Shown here piece after piece: positions 43,681 through 55,177 of a DNA stretch of 64,000 nucleotides (within the stretch, counting starts at the first letter, position 1; every line of letters starts with the position of its first letter). The stretch is from Telmatactis stephensoni (lineage: Eukaryota; Cnidaria; Anthozoa; Actiniaria; Isophelliidae), in NCBI GenBank assembly GCA_029948255.1, contig JALIZF010001524.1:127001-191000 (forward strand), read 5' to 3'. Under the pieces are notes generated by a model. It was given only the letters and a program-made list of their open reading frames with translations. It was not told the DNA's origin and made no database searches. The position numbers and the translations under genes are program-made.

Positions 43681-44685
43681 ATGACTAGCAAAGATTCGAA
43701 AAGCACAGAGTAAGTAAGAAATCAGTTGTTTGAGTGCTATTTTAGTGATGAAATATGTGTTTGTCTTAAATTTTGTTGAAAAACATTAAAGCTAGCTAGA
43801 TATTCGAGGCTGCTCTTATATTTGTGAGATTTAAACATACCTTTATAATGTGTTTGTCTTAAATTTTGTTGAAAAACATTAAAGCTAGCTAGATATTCGA
43901 GGCTGCTCTATAGTTGTGAGATTTGAACATACCTTTATAATATTTCTCTTTTTATAGAAAGAAGCTCAAGGTTTTTCCGATGGAAAAAAACCCCACAACG
44001 TTCTGTTATTAAAAGAAGTGTTGTCTTTAGAGCCGTTCAGATACAACAAGGGATCTAAAGAAAGGGGTAAAGCGTGGAATCAAATAGCTAGTAACCTGAA
44101 TGGAATACCAAATTCCGGATTGAACACAACAAAACGTGGTGTCCGTACACATTATGAGAAATTACTTGAGGAGTTTCAGAAGAAGGAAAAGGAAGAAAAA
44201 GCTGCTTCAGGTGTTGATTCTGATTATGATGAGCTTGACCACCTTTTAAATGATACATACGAAAGAGCCAGTGAAGCAGCAGAAGAATTAGCTCAAGAGG
44301 CAGAGAAGGAAAAAGCTGTCAATGAAGAATGAATGAAGAATATGGCAATGGAAAGACAAGGCAGACAACCCAATAAAAGGAAAAGTGCAGTGCTAAAAGA
44401 GGTGCTTGAAGAAGGCAGAAAATCCAAGAATGAAATAGAGATGAAGAGAATAGCCCTAGAAGAGCAATGCCTGAAAGCTGACCAAGAAAGGAATACTTTT
44501 TTGAGCAAGTTGTTACCCATCAACAACAACAAAAGTCCTTATTACTTAGCCAACAAGCAAAAGCACAGCAGGAGCAGCAAATGTCCCAGCAACAGTAGCA
44601 GAAACTTATGGCAGATTTGCAACTTCAAAATAGTCAAGTTCAATTAGAGCTTCTTAGAGTATTGAGAAACAATAAAGATAAGTGA
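43681..44685 (+). pseudogene. Myb/SANT-like coiled-coil protein, broken
   Basis: A short first exon (43684-43710, MTSKDSKSTE before gtaagt) is followed, after an acceptor near 43959, by a long exon. It contains HNVLLLKEVLSLEPFRYNKG, then KAWNQIASNLN and TTKRGVRTHYEKLLEEF: the Myb/SANT-like fold found in many transposon-associated proteins of cnidarians and sponges. A Lys/Glu-rich coiled coil follows. An in-frame TGA at about 44330 sits in a GAATGAATGAA stretch, after which the same frame continues (RKSAVLKEVLEEGRKSKNEI). A further shift near 44500 in a T-run leads into a Gln-rich end (QQAKAQQEQQMSQQ). The copy is therefore inactive. Confidence 0.65.
43755..43940. repeat. 93-bp tandem duplication in an intron
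   Basis: ATGTGTTTGTCTTAAATTTT begins at 43755 and again at 43848. The two copies differ by a few bases (CTCTTATATTTGTG versus CTCTATAGTTGTG). It lies in the first intron of the Myb/SANT-like pseudogene. Confidence 0.85.
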
Positions 44686-44689
44686 TTTT

Positions 44690-46260
44690 CTTATTTTTGT
44701 GCCACATTTGGTATGGGGCCATCCTGTACCGATCGAAACGAATCTCATTATTGGTTTTAAAAACAATACATGGGATTAAAATGACCAAAATAGTTTGGTC
44801 TTCCAAACAATAAAACTAAGCCAAACCTAACAAAAGAGGTACTGGACTAAGGAGGCAATCAAAAAGCAGGTTTCAACTGGTACGGGATTACTGTTGGTAT
44901 GAGGTGGTGTTAATGTTTGTATTTATATAAGAGTTATAATACTTTAAAGTTTTAAAAAACCTACAAAACAGAATTTATTGATATTATTAATATTATGTTG
45001 GAAAGTCTAATTGAGAAAAAATCAAAAACAATAGAAATAGTGCCTATGAGACTACACTTTGTTTCCTTTCAATGTATTGATTACACTCTATTTAGATATT
45101 TTCACAGGTTATTAGTGACCTCACTCTGGTTTGTACATGTTCAAAAAGTGCTCTCTTTGTTTTACAAATGATTTGTACAAAATAAGGCTTTTTTTGAGGA
45201 CTTTTGTTTGAAATAAAGTTGTGTTTTCACAAGTTTTTTTGAATATGCTTAAACATGGGAAATGGAGTTGAATAACCAAAATGTGGTAACTGCCATAGAA
45301 TCCCTAAGACATTGCATTTTCTTAGTTTAGAGAGTGCCATAGGGGTTATGCGTAATCTGTAATAGATCATACATGAGCATGACTTTGTTTGCCAGCATAT
45401 CAAAACAGCAAGAAGTTGGTTGAAAAAGGCTGATATTTTAGCACACTTCAAGGTGTTTTGTATGCTGTTCTCAAAGCCATGAATAATTAATGAGTATAAA
45501 ACAAAGAAAAATCACTACTGTGAGAGTGCCTTGATACAGTGATCAAACACAAGTGCAAACAAAAGTGTTTGATCTGGATCCTTGAATTCATAGATTATTA
45601 TTGTATATTTAAACAGTATCAAGACTGACGGGGTTGATCTTACATTGTCTATACTCATTTTTCATTTTTACATCAAGCATTGCAAGATAGAAATTAATCA
45701 AAAAAAAAACAACAACAACAACAACAACAAAAAAGTCAATGAAATAACTATATGAATCCCAAATAATTTTCTAAGGTGGGAGGCTGAACTTCAAAAAATG
45801 TGGAAGTTGTAGAACCATAAAGGCAAAGTATCGTACTGGTATAATTTCCCTACTGCTTGTAAATACAACTTAAGGTTATTCTTGAAATCTAAATATGCAA
45901 AGTAATTTGTTATTCCTCCAAATGGTCATTCTACTTTTACTCTGACACTGCTCACTGAACTGTTAAAATCTTTTTGTGCAGGTAACTGGCTTATAAAATG
46001 CAATTAACTTAAGTTAATAGTGTAGTATACTATAAATATATTCAATGAGGCTGGTATTTACTTTTGGATTTATGATAAAAAATAGCTAGCTTTTCTGTAA
46101 GATGTATATCAACCCAAGTATCTAATTTTCTGAATTAGATTTAAGATTCCAGAATCAAATAATCTTTGAAGCATGAAAAGTGAAGAAATAACATTTGGAT
46201 AACAATAATAACACTCTTTGAACTTATCTTCGAGTCATTCCATTCTTTTTTCAATATATT
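44690..46260. other. Non-coding interval
   Basis: No supported gene. It includes a poly-A/(AAC)n run near 45702-45730 and AT-rich sequence. Confidence 0.4.
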
Positions 46261-46266
46261 TGACAG

Positions 46267-47350
46267 TTGACGGAATCGCTGCTTAAGAGCAAAACAGCCC
46301 TGGAAAAGGAAATAAGATACGTAAAATCTGGCTTCATAGATGTAGGCCAATGTGCAGAAGATTTATACACCACAAAAAATAAAACAAAAAATAAGGAACA
46401 AAAATCAAAAAAAAGAAAGACCCAAGAAACAAAATTATACAGTGGAAGTACAAAGGCTTCAAGCAGCAGACACTTCCTCTGCATGTGAAATAGTACCAAA
46501 TGCCAGCTCATCCAGCTGCAGTAGCCTCGACAGTAGCCATGATAGTGTACAGAAAAAGAACATAATATCAGCTGGTAACCATTCCACTCAAAAGACTCAA
46601 AAGACACTACAAAGACAACCTGTACCATCTACATCACGCACAGCTGTGAACAGCAGCCAAACTGTACAGAGACGACCTAGTGTACCATCTACAGCTATGC
46701 ACAGCAGCCAAACTGTACAGAAAAAGAAAAGATCTGCAAGTAGCAACATCACTAAAAAGACACAAATGACACCTGCAATTACAAGGCCATTATCTCCACA
46801 GAGACAACCAGCTAGTGTACCATCTGCAGCAAGCAGCACTTTGAACATCAACCAAATACAGAAAATGCAGAAAAAGAAAAGATTAAGTGGTAGCAACCTG
46901 TTTCAAAGGACACAGTCAACAGCTGCAATTACAAGGCCATCATCTCCAAAAAGACAACATGTACCATCTACAGCTATGAACAGCAGCCAGACTGTACAGA
47001 GACAACCTAGTGTACCATCTACAGCTAAAAAGACACAAATGACACCTGCAATAATTACAAGGCCATCATCTCCACAGAGACAACCAGCTAGTGTACCATC
47101 TGCAGCTAGAAGTACAATTGCACCTCAAAGTGACAGTGGTGGAGAGTCCAGTGATATAGAAGATATAAGTAATTCCACATGCTCTAATCCTTTGTGTGAG
47201 GAAATTAGTTTTTCCAGCAAAGTCCTTAAGAAGAAAATAGCTTCGCTAGAAAAGAAGCTACAGATTGTAGGTATAAATACTGATATAACATATAACTATA
47301 AGGATAAAAACCTCACTGAAATACATGTTTACACCAATCAACTCAAGTGA
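46267..47350 (+). pseudogene. Ser/Thr/Gln-rich ORF with internal repeats, function unknown
   Basis: A 333-codon open frame starts at 46352. It is preceded in another frame by a segment (LTESLLKSKTALEKEIRYVK) that suggests a shift in an A-rich tract near 46380-46430. The body repeats blocks such as TQMTPAITRPLSPQRQPASV, VPSTAMNSSQTVQ and RPSSPQRQPASVPSA two to four times. The C-terminus has an acidic patch (SGGESSDIEDIS) and a coiled coil (SSKVLKKKIASLEKKLQIVG). This is low-complexity sequence with no domain I recognise. It overlaps nothing on the other strand but abuts a Harbinger-like pseudogene, so it may be that element's second ORF. Confidence 0.45.
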
Positions 47351-47421
47351 CCTATAACTAGGCAATAAATTGATACTTAAAGCACATATCAGCAAACTGA
47401 CTGAAAATGTTCTTAATTTCA

Positions 47422-47985
47422 TTAAGTGTGTACCTGCTTTACTGTGAAATTCTGGAAAATAATGTCTGAAACTAAACAGTTAATGGTCTTAATGTGATGG
47501 GCCTTGAACATGTCATGAAATAGGGTATGCAGGGTCCCCGTATATGCATAAGGAACTTCCATGGATATCAAATGAATGTAATTGGAGTTGTTGCTGTATT
47601 CCAGATTCCACAAACATCCTGGCATCATGTCTTTTTCCCTCTAAATATTATAGTAAATAACAGAAAGAGATAAATTGAATAACAAGAAAGCAAATTAAAG
47701 TAAAGTAACACCAGTACAGTTTTATTATCATTTCAGTGTTTGTGTTATTGCTGCATTCGTTATTCTAATAGTGTTACTAGTATTTTTCACAGTTTTCTTC
47801 CAAAATAAACAAATTGCATACAATAATTGATCATTTAAAGAGTCACTTACCCACAGGGCCATACATGTTCACTATAAGACCATTTGGTGCCACAACTGAC
47901 TGATATTTCAGTGAGCGCACCCACTTGTGCCCATTACAAACGTGTCTTTGGTTTCTGCCTGGTCTACAAATAGGCCTTACCTGTA
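47422..47985 (-). pseudogene. Harbinger-like DDE transposase remnant
   Basis: Two exon-like pieces on the minus strand. 47985-47860 encodes VCNGHKWVRSLKYQSVVAPN, then GLIVNMYGPVG, before gtaagt. About 47643-47500 encodes KRHDARMFVESGIQQQLQLH and YGDPAYPIS, followed by a stop. 'G-H-K-R/W ... VAPNGLI ... H-D-x-x-M ... YGDPAYP' is the signature of DDE_Tnp_4-type transposases, including the second catalytic Asp. The stop after YGDPAYPIS, and further stops downstream, show decay. It is distinct from the intact Harbinger at 25.7-28.1 kb. Confidence 0.65.
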
Positions 47986-48369
47986 CAAAAAGTTGATAAA
48001 AATATACAAATGGCAAATTTATCAGACAGTCACACTAGATAGATGTACCATTCCATCTACAAATCCCCAACAAAAATGATAAGGTTATTTCTTCAGTTAT
48101 AAATGGATTTTGTTCATAACTTCATTGCTGTAAAACTTTCAAATGATGGGTTTTAGAAGTCATTTAAAAAACTCACTGATTGTGTTTTATCGTGGATATA
48201 AGCACTCGGCCTACGGCCTCATGTCTATATGCACGATAAAACACTCCTGCTCGTTTTTTAAATATCACTTACATCTCTTGAAAAAAGGAAACAATTGTCA
48301 GTAAATTCTGGTTAGTGTAAATGATGATTAATTTGAATGTTTACATAATTAATGTACTTTCAATTTTCA

Positions 48370-48914
48370 GAAGATCATGACTCCCATGATAATAGTGAGA
48401 CAGTCACATCACTTTTGTTAAATGATGAGTTATTGACAACCAAGATGAATGCAACAATCCCTCTGTAAATTCTCAAGATAATAGCAGTTGTACAGTAAGT
48501 GAATCACAGCCTGTAGACGTTGTTGTTGATACTAGTACCATGATAGAAGAGTCGATAGAAGAGTCATCTACAGTTGAACCTGGGACAAAACGAAAACTAC
48601 AAGATGATGACAATGGTCTAGCACCAAAAACTACAGCAGTTAAGACTATATATAGCCATCATTCTTCAAAATCTCAAGATCCGCATTCCACTAGTCTTCA
48701 ATCAAAAACTGCCAAGACTCTAGAAACGGTTCTTAGAAAGACCCCAGAAGTAATCAAACTTGATAAATTGAAGTGTTCATTGTCTAAAGAACCTAAATCA
48801 AGATTTTACAATGATCAGCTACAAGCCCATCTTGCTATGGTCCAAGTTGAAGTCCTGAAAAAGCTTAGAGAGTGCAATGTAAAAATAAAAGAATGGGATA
48901 CAAATTCTTTTTGA
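48370..48914 (+). pseudogene. C-terminal part of a charged/Ser-rich protein
   Basis: After an acceptor (TTTTCAG at about 48369) a frame encodes HDSHDNSETVTSLLLNDELL. A shift near 48440 leads to a long open frame through TVEPGTKRKLQDDD and ending KSRFYNDQLQAHLAMVQVEV, then KKLRECNVKIKEW, with a stop at 48912-48914. The helical C-terminus resembles the tail of Myb/SANT-type transposon partner proteins, but I do not recognise it firmly. The frameshift suggests a pseudogene. Confidence 0.4.
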
Positions 48915-50016
48915 GTCAGAATCATATACCAACAGCTAATGACTATAAGGCAGACAATGAAAATTGAAATTGATCAAAATATGAAGAAAGGCTTTACAAC
49001 TACTACAGCACTGGAAAATTACTGTCCATACTTAAAATGTATTGAATATCTACTTTTAGTGTATATTAATGCCAACATGTCTTTGCAGCATTGACTTTTC
49101 AAAAAACAGAAACTGAGACATTATTGTTGACATTATGAAAGTTATTGTTGGGAAATCATTTTATTAGATGAAACACTGAAACACATAGACATTTCAAACA
49201 GCAATTAGCTAAGAGACATTTTTTTGGGATTCCAAACACCATATGAATTCAAATTGGATAAAACATATGGAAATCCATGTCTTATTTTAAAATTAGTGGA
49301 ACCAGGAGCCATTTTGGTCTCAGCTTCTGAGTTCGATGATTTTGAAAGGGTCAGTATTTGTGCAAATATGGGAGTAAATAATTGGCTCTCAGGTATTTAG
49401 AGCAATGAAAATATGGTTTAATTCTAAATGGTGTGAATACGTTGGAGAGCATTGCTGAATTAAAGCTACATTGTATTTCTTGAGGCTTTCATCTGTGACT
49501 GACATATGCAAGATAGGACTTTTGCCAGATACACATATTTTACTATCGTTGAATAACCTTAGCTTGGGTATCTGATGTAGTGTCTTCTAATTCCTGTATA
49601 CTCTATATATTTCCTTCATTACAGCTAGTATATGGAAAAAATAAGTTGTTTTGGTTTGGTGACCGTTAAAGCCTTTTTGAGATGCTGGTCAACCTTGGAC
49701 ACAATGACCAGCGTTATTAGGGGTCTATCACAACCTTCACTACTTCTCTCAACCATGTGTTTCATTAAAAAGTTAGTACATATTGTACATTCATTCTAAT
49801 TCACTTCAGCACAACACACATTTCTGTAGGCTAATATGGCTTTTCTATTTCAGTGGTATAATTGCTAGCAACTGCTTATAGTTGAAAGCTTAAACATACA
49901 TATAAATAATTTATTTCACTTGAAATTTTAGATTATTGCTCACACTGCTATATGTCAGTATTTGGTGGTGATTTCATTGGCATAATGAAAATGTACATGT
50001 AGCCATACAAATCAAT
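48915..50016. other. Non-coding interval
   Basis: No supported gene; AT-rich sequence without strong repeats. Confidence 0.4.
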
Positions 50017-50139
50017 AGTCCAGTTTCCAATTACTAGTCAGAGACTGTTGAGCTTCCTGATGAAAGACCGCAGGAGCTAACTTGAAATTGACTCTCATGG
50101 ACATGATGTCAGCAGTCTCTAGTAATTGGAAACTGGACT
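50017..50139. mobile_element. 123-bp MITE-like hairpin
   Basis: AGTCCAGTTTCCAATTACTA at 50017 is inverted at the right end (TAGTAATTGGAAACTGGACT, ending 50139). No clear target duplication is seen. Confidence 0.65.
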
Positions 50140-51849
50140 TTCTAATTATTATTAACACTCACCTAATTCTCTTGCAGTTTATTCAAAATGTGCATTGTTG
50201 TAAATATATTGGGTTCCCTGTGTGGAGAGCTAGGCTAATTATGATGTCATCAATGAGAGAAGGCAATTAGCATCAATTAGACTGTAATTAACATCAGTGA
50301 GTGAACATTAAACATCAGTCTTGGAAACCCCAAACAAGTCTGCTGCCTGTTCTGCCCCACCAACGGGTTTTCAAGACACTGGTGCCGAAACCCTGGACCA
50401 AAACCATATCCCAGGGACAGAACAGGCAGGCACTACGACACAGCAGAACAACATCCAGAAAGCAGTGCGAGCACTTTGTCAGTCAAGCAGAACGATTTAT
50501 AGATTTTGAAACTGTCAGTCTGTCAGAGATAGAGGAACTGCTCAATCAAGCTAAAACAAAACTAGACGAAACATCAGCACTAGACATGAAGTTAGCCATG
50601 ACCTTTGATGATCAAGAATCAATCGATAGAGAAGTCGAAGCCGCTCTTGACGACCAAGACCAACTCTTAGTTCGCATTTCCAAAATCCAGAAGTTGATCA
50701 ATTCAAAGAATGAGGACCGCAGCCAGCTAAATGAAGTAAACAGCAAAACACACCGAAGTCCATTCTCAGCACTCCTAGCGACAAACCTAGAGTCATCACC
50801 ATGCACAGAATTAGGGAAAAACAATGCAATCAAAACCACTGTTGCAGCAAACACGGGAGCACTTGTACCACTGCACAGTCTGAAGAAGCAAGAAAAAATC
50901 CATTCAACCAGATAAACTAGGAGTGTATCCGAACAACCAAAAGGTCCAAAGGCACAGCAGAATCTCACAGCAACGGCTAATCAAAAATACATCTCTACCC
51001 AAAGAACATGGTAGCAACAGAATCAAACGTGGAAAAGCTCACCATCGTAAGGAAACAAATGACCACAAAGAATGGAAAAGGAAGACACTGCCAAGATCAG
51101 ATGACAGACAAAGGAGTGTACAAAGGTTGAAAACTAGAAGAACCGTTACTACCAACAATCAGAAATCACTCCTAATACTAGGAACAAAGAACCCCATTTG
51201 GTGGGCAGGGTCCTACAAATGACTATTAGGACTACTGAAGAAATTTCTGAAAAACGTAATGTTTTGTATGTTTCAAAATGTAATGTCCCGATATGTTTCC
51301 CGATCCTAATTGTCAAAGCAACTCATCTGATAGGGATGCAGGCAAACCTACTGGACAGCTAGTTAAAAAGGTGATCAACAAGTGCATGACGTGCAGAAAA
51401 GTCGAAGGACCACCTTTCCGCTCAGTCGATACTCCACCATTACCTGAAACACGAGTTACAGGATCATTCCCCTTTTGAGTAACAGGCATTGACTATGCGG
51501 GACCCTTGTACGTGCGCGACAAAAGAAAAGAAACTTCAAAGGTATACATATGTCTATTCACGTGTGCAGCAACAAGAGCAATACATCTAGAACTAGTAGA
51601 AGATCAAACCACTCAAGCATTTTTAAGAGCCTTCAGGAGATTCGGGAGCAGAAGAGGAATCCCAGAGTGCATCATATCAGACAACGCCAAAACCTTCAAA
51701 GCCGGATCACGGGAACTCCAAGCCCTAAAGACCCAAATACTAGAAACAGCACAGTCGCAGAGGTTCCTCGCTAACCACGGAATCAAGTGGCAATTCATGG
51801 TAATCCTTCCATGTTCACATATACGAATAGAAAAACCCCCCAATAAATT

Positions 51850-54215
51850 CTTATACGTTGCCGTTGTCTAGCATTAATTCTCGTTGCTTACCATTACTAC
51901 CTGTTGTTAACCATTACTTGTCGTTGCTTACCATTATTAACCATTACTTGCCGTTGCTTACCGTTACTTGCCGTTGCTTACCGTTACTTACCGTTGCTTA
52001 CCGTTACCTGCCGTTGCTTACCATTACTTGCCATTGCTTAACGTTACTTGCCGTTGCTTACCGTTACTTGCCGCTGCTTACCATTGCCAGCCGTTGCTTA
52101 CCATTACTTGCCATTGCTTATTGTTACTTGCCGTTGCTTATTGTTACTTGCCGTTGCTTACCGTTACTTGGCGTTGCTTATCATTACTTGCCGTTGCTTA
52201 CCATTACCTGCCGTTGCTTACCAGTCCTTGTCGTTGCTTACCATTACTTGCCATTGCTTACCGTTACTCGCCGTTTCTTACCATTACTTGCCGTTGCTTA
52301 CCATTTCTTGCCATTGCTTACCGTTACTATCCATTGCTTACCGTTACTTGCCGTTGCTTACCGTTACTATCCGTTGTTAACCATTACCTGCCGTTGCTTA
52401 CCGTTACTTGCTGTTTCTTACCATTACTTGCCGTTGCTTACCATTACTTGCCGTTGCTTACCATTACTTGTCGTTGCTTACCATTACTTGCCGTTGCTTA
52501 CCGTTACTTGTCATTGCTTACCAATACTTCCCGTTGTTTACCGTAACTTGCTATTGCTTACTGTTACTTGCCGTTGCTTACCGTTACTTGCCGTTGCTTA
52601 CCATTGCCAGCCGTTGCTTACCATTACTTGCCGTTGCTTGTTACTTGCCATTGCTTACCGTTACTTGCCGTTGCTTATCATTACTACCCATTGTTAACCA
52701 TTACTTGCCGTTGCTTACCGTTACTTGCCGTTGCTTACCATTGCCAGCTGTTGCTTACCATTACTTGCCGTTGCTTGTTACTTGCCATTGCTTACCATTA
52801 CTACCCGTTGTTAACCATTACCTGCCGTTGCTTACCATTACTTGCCGTTGCTTACCGTTACTTGCCGTTGCTTACCGTTACTTGCCGTTGCTTACCATTA
52901 CTTGCCGTTGCTTACTGTTACTTGCTGTTGCTTACCATTACTACCCGTTGTTAACCATTACCTGCCGTTGCTTACCGTTACTTGTCGTTTCTTACCGTTA
53001 CTTGCCGTTGCTTAGCATTACTTGCCGTTGCTTACCATTACTTGTCGTTGCTTACCATTACTTGCCGTTGCTTACCATTACTTGCCGTTGCTTACCATTA
53101 CTTGTCGTTGCTTACCATTACTTGCCGGTGCTTACCGTTACTTGTCGTTGCTTACCAATACTTCCCGTTGTTTACCGTAACTTGCTATTGCTTACTGTTA
53201 CTTGCCGTTGCTTACCGTTACTTGCCGTTGCTTACCATTGCCAGCCGTTGCTTACCATTACTTGCCGTTGCTTGTTACTTGCCATTGCTTACCGTTACTT
53301 GCCGTTGCTTATCATTACTACCCATTGTTAACCATTACTTGCCGTTGCTTACCGTTACTTGCCGTTGCTTACCGTTACTTGCCGTTGCTTACCATTACTT
53401 GCCGTTGCTTACTGTTACTTGCTGTTGCTTACCATTACTACCCGTTGTTAACCATTACCTGCCGTTGCTTACCGTTACTTGTCGTTTCTTACCGTTACTT
53501 GCCGTTGCTTAGCATTACTTGCCGTTGCTTACCATTACTTGTCGTTGCTTACCATTACTTGCCGTTGCTTACCGTTACTTGCCGTTGCTTACCATTTCTT
53601 GCCATTGCTTACCGTTACTTGCCGTTGCTTACCGTTACTTGCCGTTACTTACCGTTACTTGCCGTTGCTTACCATTACTTGCCGTTGCTTACCATTATTT
53701 GTCATTGCTTACCATTACTTGCCGTTGCTTACCATTATTTGTCGTTGCTTACCATTACTTGCCGTTGCTTACCGTTACTTGTCGTTGCTTACCATTACTT
53801 GCCGTTGCTTACCGTTACTTGCCGTTGCTTACCGTTACTTGCCCTTTCTTACCATTACTTGCCGTTGCTTACCATTTCTTGCCATTGCTTACCGTTACTT
53901 GCCATTGCTTACCGTTACTTGCCATTCCTTACCATTACTTGCCATTGCTTACCATTACTTGTCGTTGCTTATCGTTACTTGCCGTTGCTTACCATTATTA
54001 TCAGTTGTTAACCATTACTTGCCGTTTCTTACCGTTGCTTACCGTTTCTTGCCATTGCTAACTGTTGCCTACCACTCAGACTACCCGTTGTTTACCATTG
54101 CTACCTGTTGCCTACCATTACTTGCCGTTGCTTACTGTTACTTGCCATTGCTTACCATTACTTGCCGTTGCCGTTGCTTACCATTACTTGCCGTTGCTTA
54201 CCATTGTCAATGCCT
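51850..54215 (+). repeat. Left array of 20-bp repeats
   Basis: Roughly 118 copies of GCCGTTGCTTACCRTTACTT with C/T and A/G variants. Rare odd units (GTTACTACCCGTTGTTAACC, CTTACCATTGCCAGCCGTTG) mark larger duplications; for example the block at about 52621 recurs at about 53255, a period near 634 bp. The long Leu/Pro/Thr/Cys open frames in this region are artefacts of the 20-bp period. Confidence 0.95.
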
Positions 54216-55177
54216 TCATTCGTTTGTTCTCTTCATTCTCTCTTGTTCATTTATTTGTTCGTTCTCTTTCCTATGCAGGGTTTAGATAATTGCTTTTTCT
54301 CATTTGTTATTGGGAAATTGTGTATATGTCCTATCTTATCAAAAAATGAATTTATATACGGGTGCTTGTCGGATGATTGTTGTACAAAAATGTTTGGGCA
54401 TCGTATATGGGAATCAATACGGGAATCAATACAATTTTCCATCCAACTTTAATAAGCAGGTAAATAGTAAATAAATTTCTCTTTCCATTCTTCGAGTCTA
54501 AAATAAGGAATCAAGCTAATCTTTTTTCCTACCAGGTAAAATCTATCATCAAAAAGAAAATGAAAAATTTTAAAAATCCCTCTCGAAAATCTAACTGGGA
54601 ATCCATACTCGGCCACTGAACATAATAAGCTAACATATTGGCGTTTGGTTAAGCTCATATTGACTCTCTATAAGGGTGAAAAGTTATTAAACAAAGCTCA
54701 AGTCACGACGCAGGATTTTTAGTCAAGTCCTTGAAAATTTTACAAGCATAAGACACTCCCCTCCCCGAAGGGAGAAATCCTAGCTACAACTTCTACACTG
54801 ATGGCTACAATTATAGGTCTGCTTTCTTTCTAAGTCTCTAGCTTCATGTACTATAGGTGGAATTAGCATGCGACTACAAGAAATATATTACACAGCTAAG
54901 TGGTTGTACACAGGAGGCCCACCTTTTAAATTTGAGAAAACAAATGAAAATGATAAAAAAATATTTCTCAAGAGAAAGAGGTTTGTCCCCTGTGTGGTGT
55001 TCTGGTTAACATTATGAAACTGATTGACACTTTTTATAGGCATTTGATTTTCCGGCATGTGATTGGTTCCTAATCCAACCAGTTTCGAATATCCAAGTAT
55101 CAACGAACCATTCTGTCTTCTAGTCAGGGTTTTGGTGGTTCCATTTATGGTAAAGATCTTTCTATTTCTATTTCACG

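Noticed and set aside
51858..54285. Several 110-307-codon Leu/Pro/Cys-rich ORFs
   Set aside because: They come from reading a 20-bp satellite in several frames (60-bp coding period). The mirror set at 60231-61175 comes from the inverted array.
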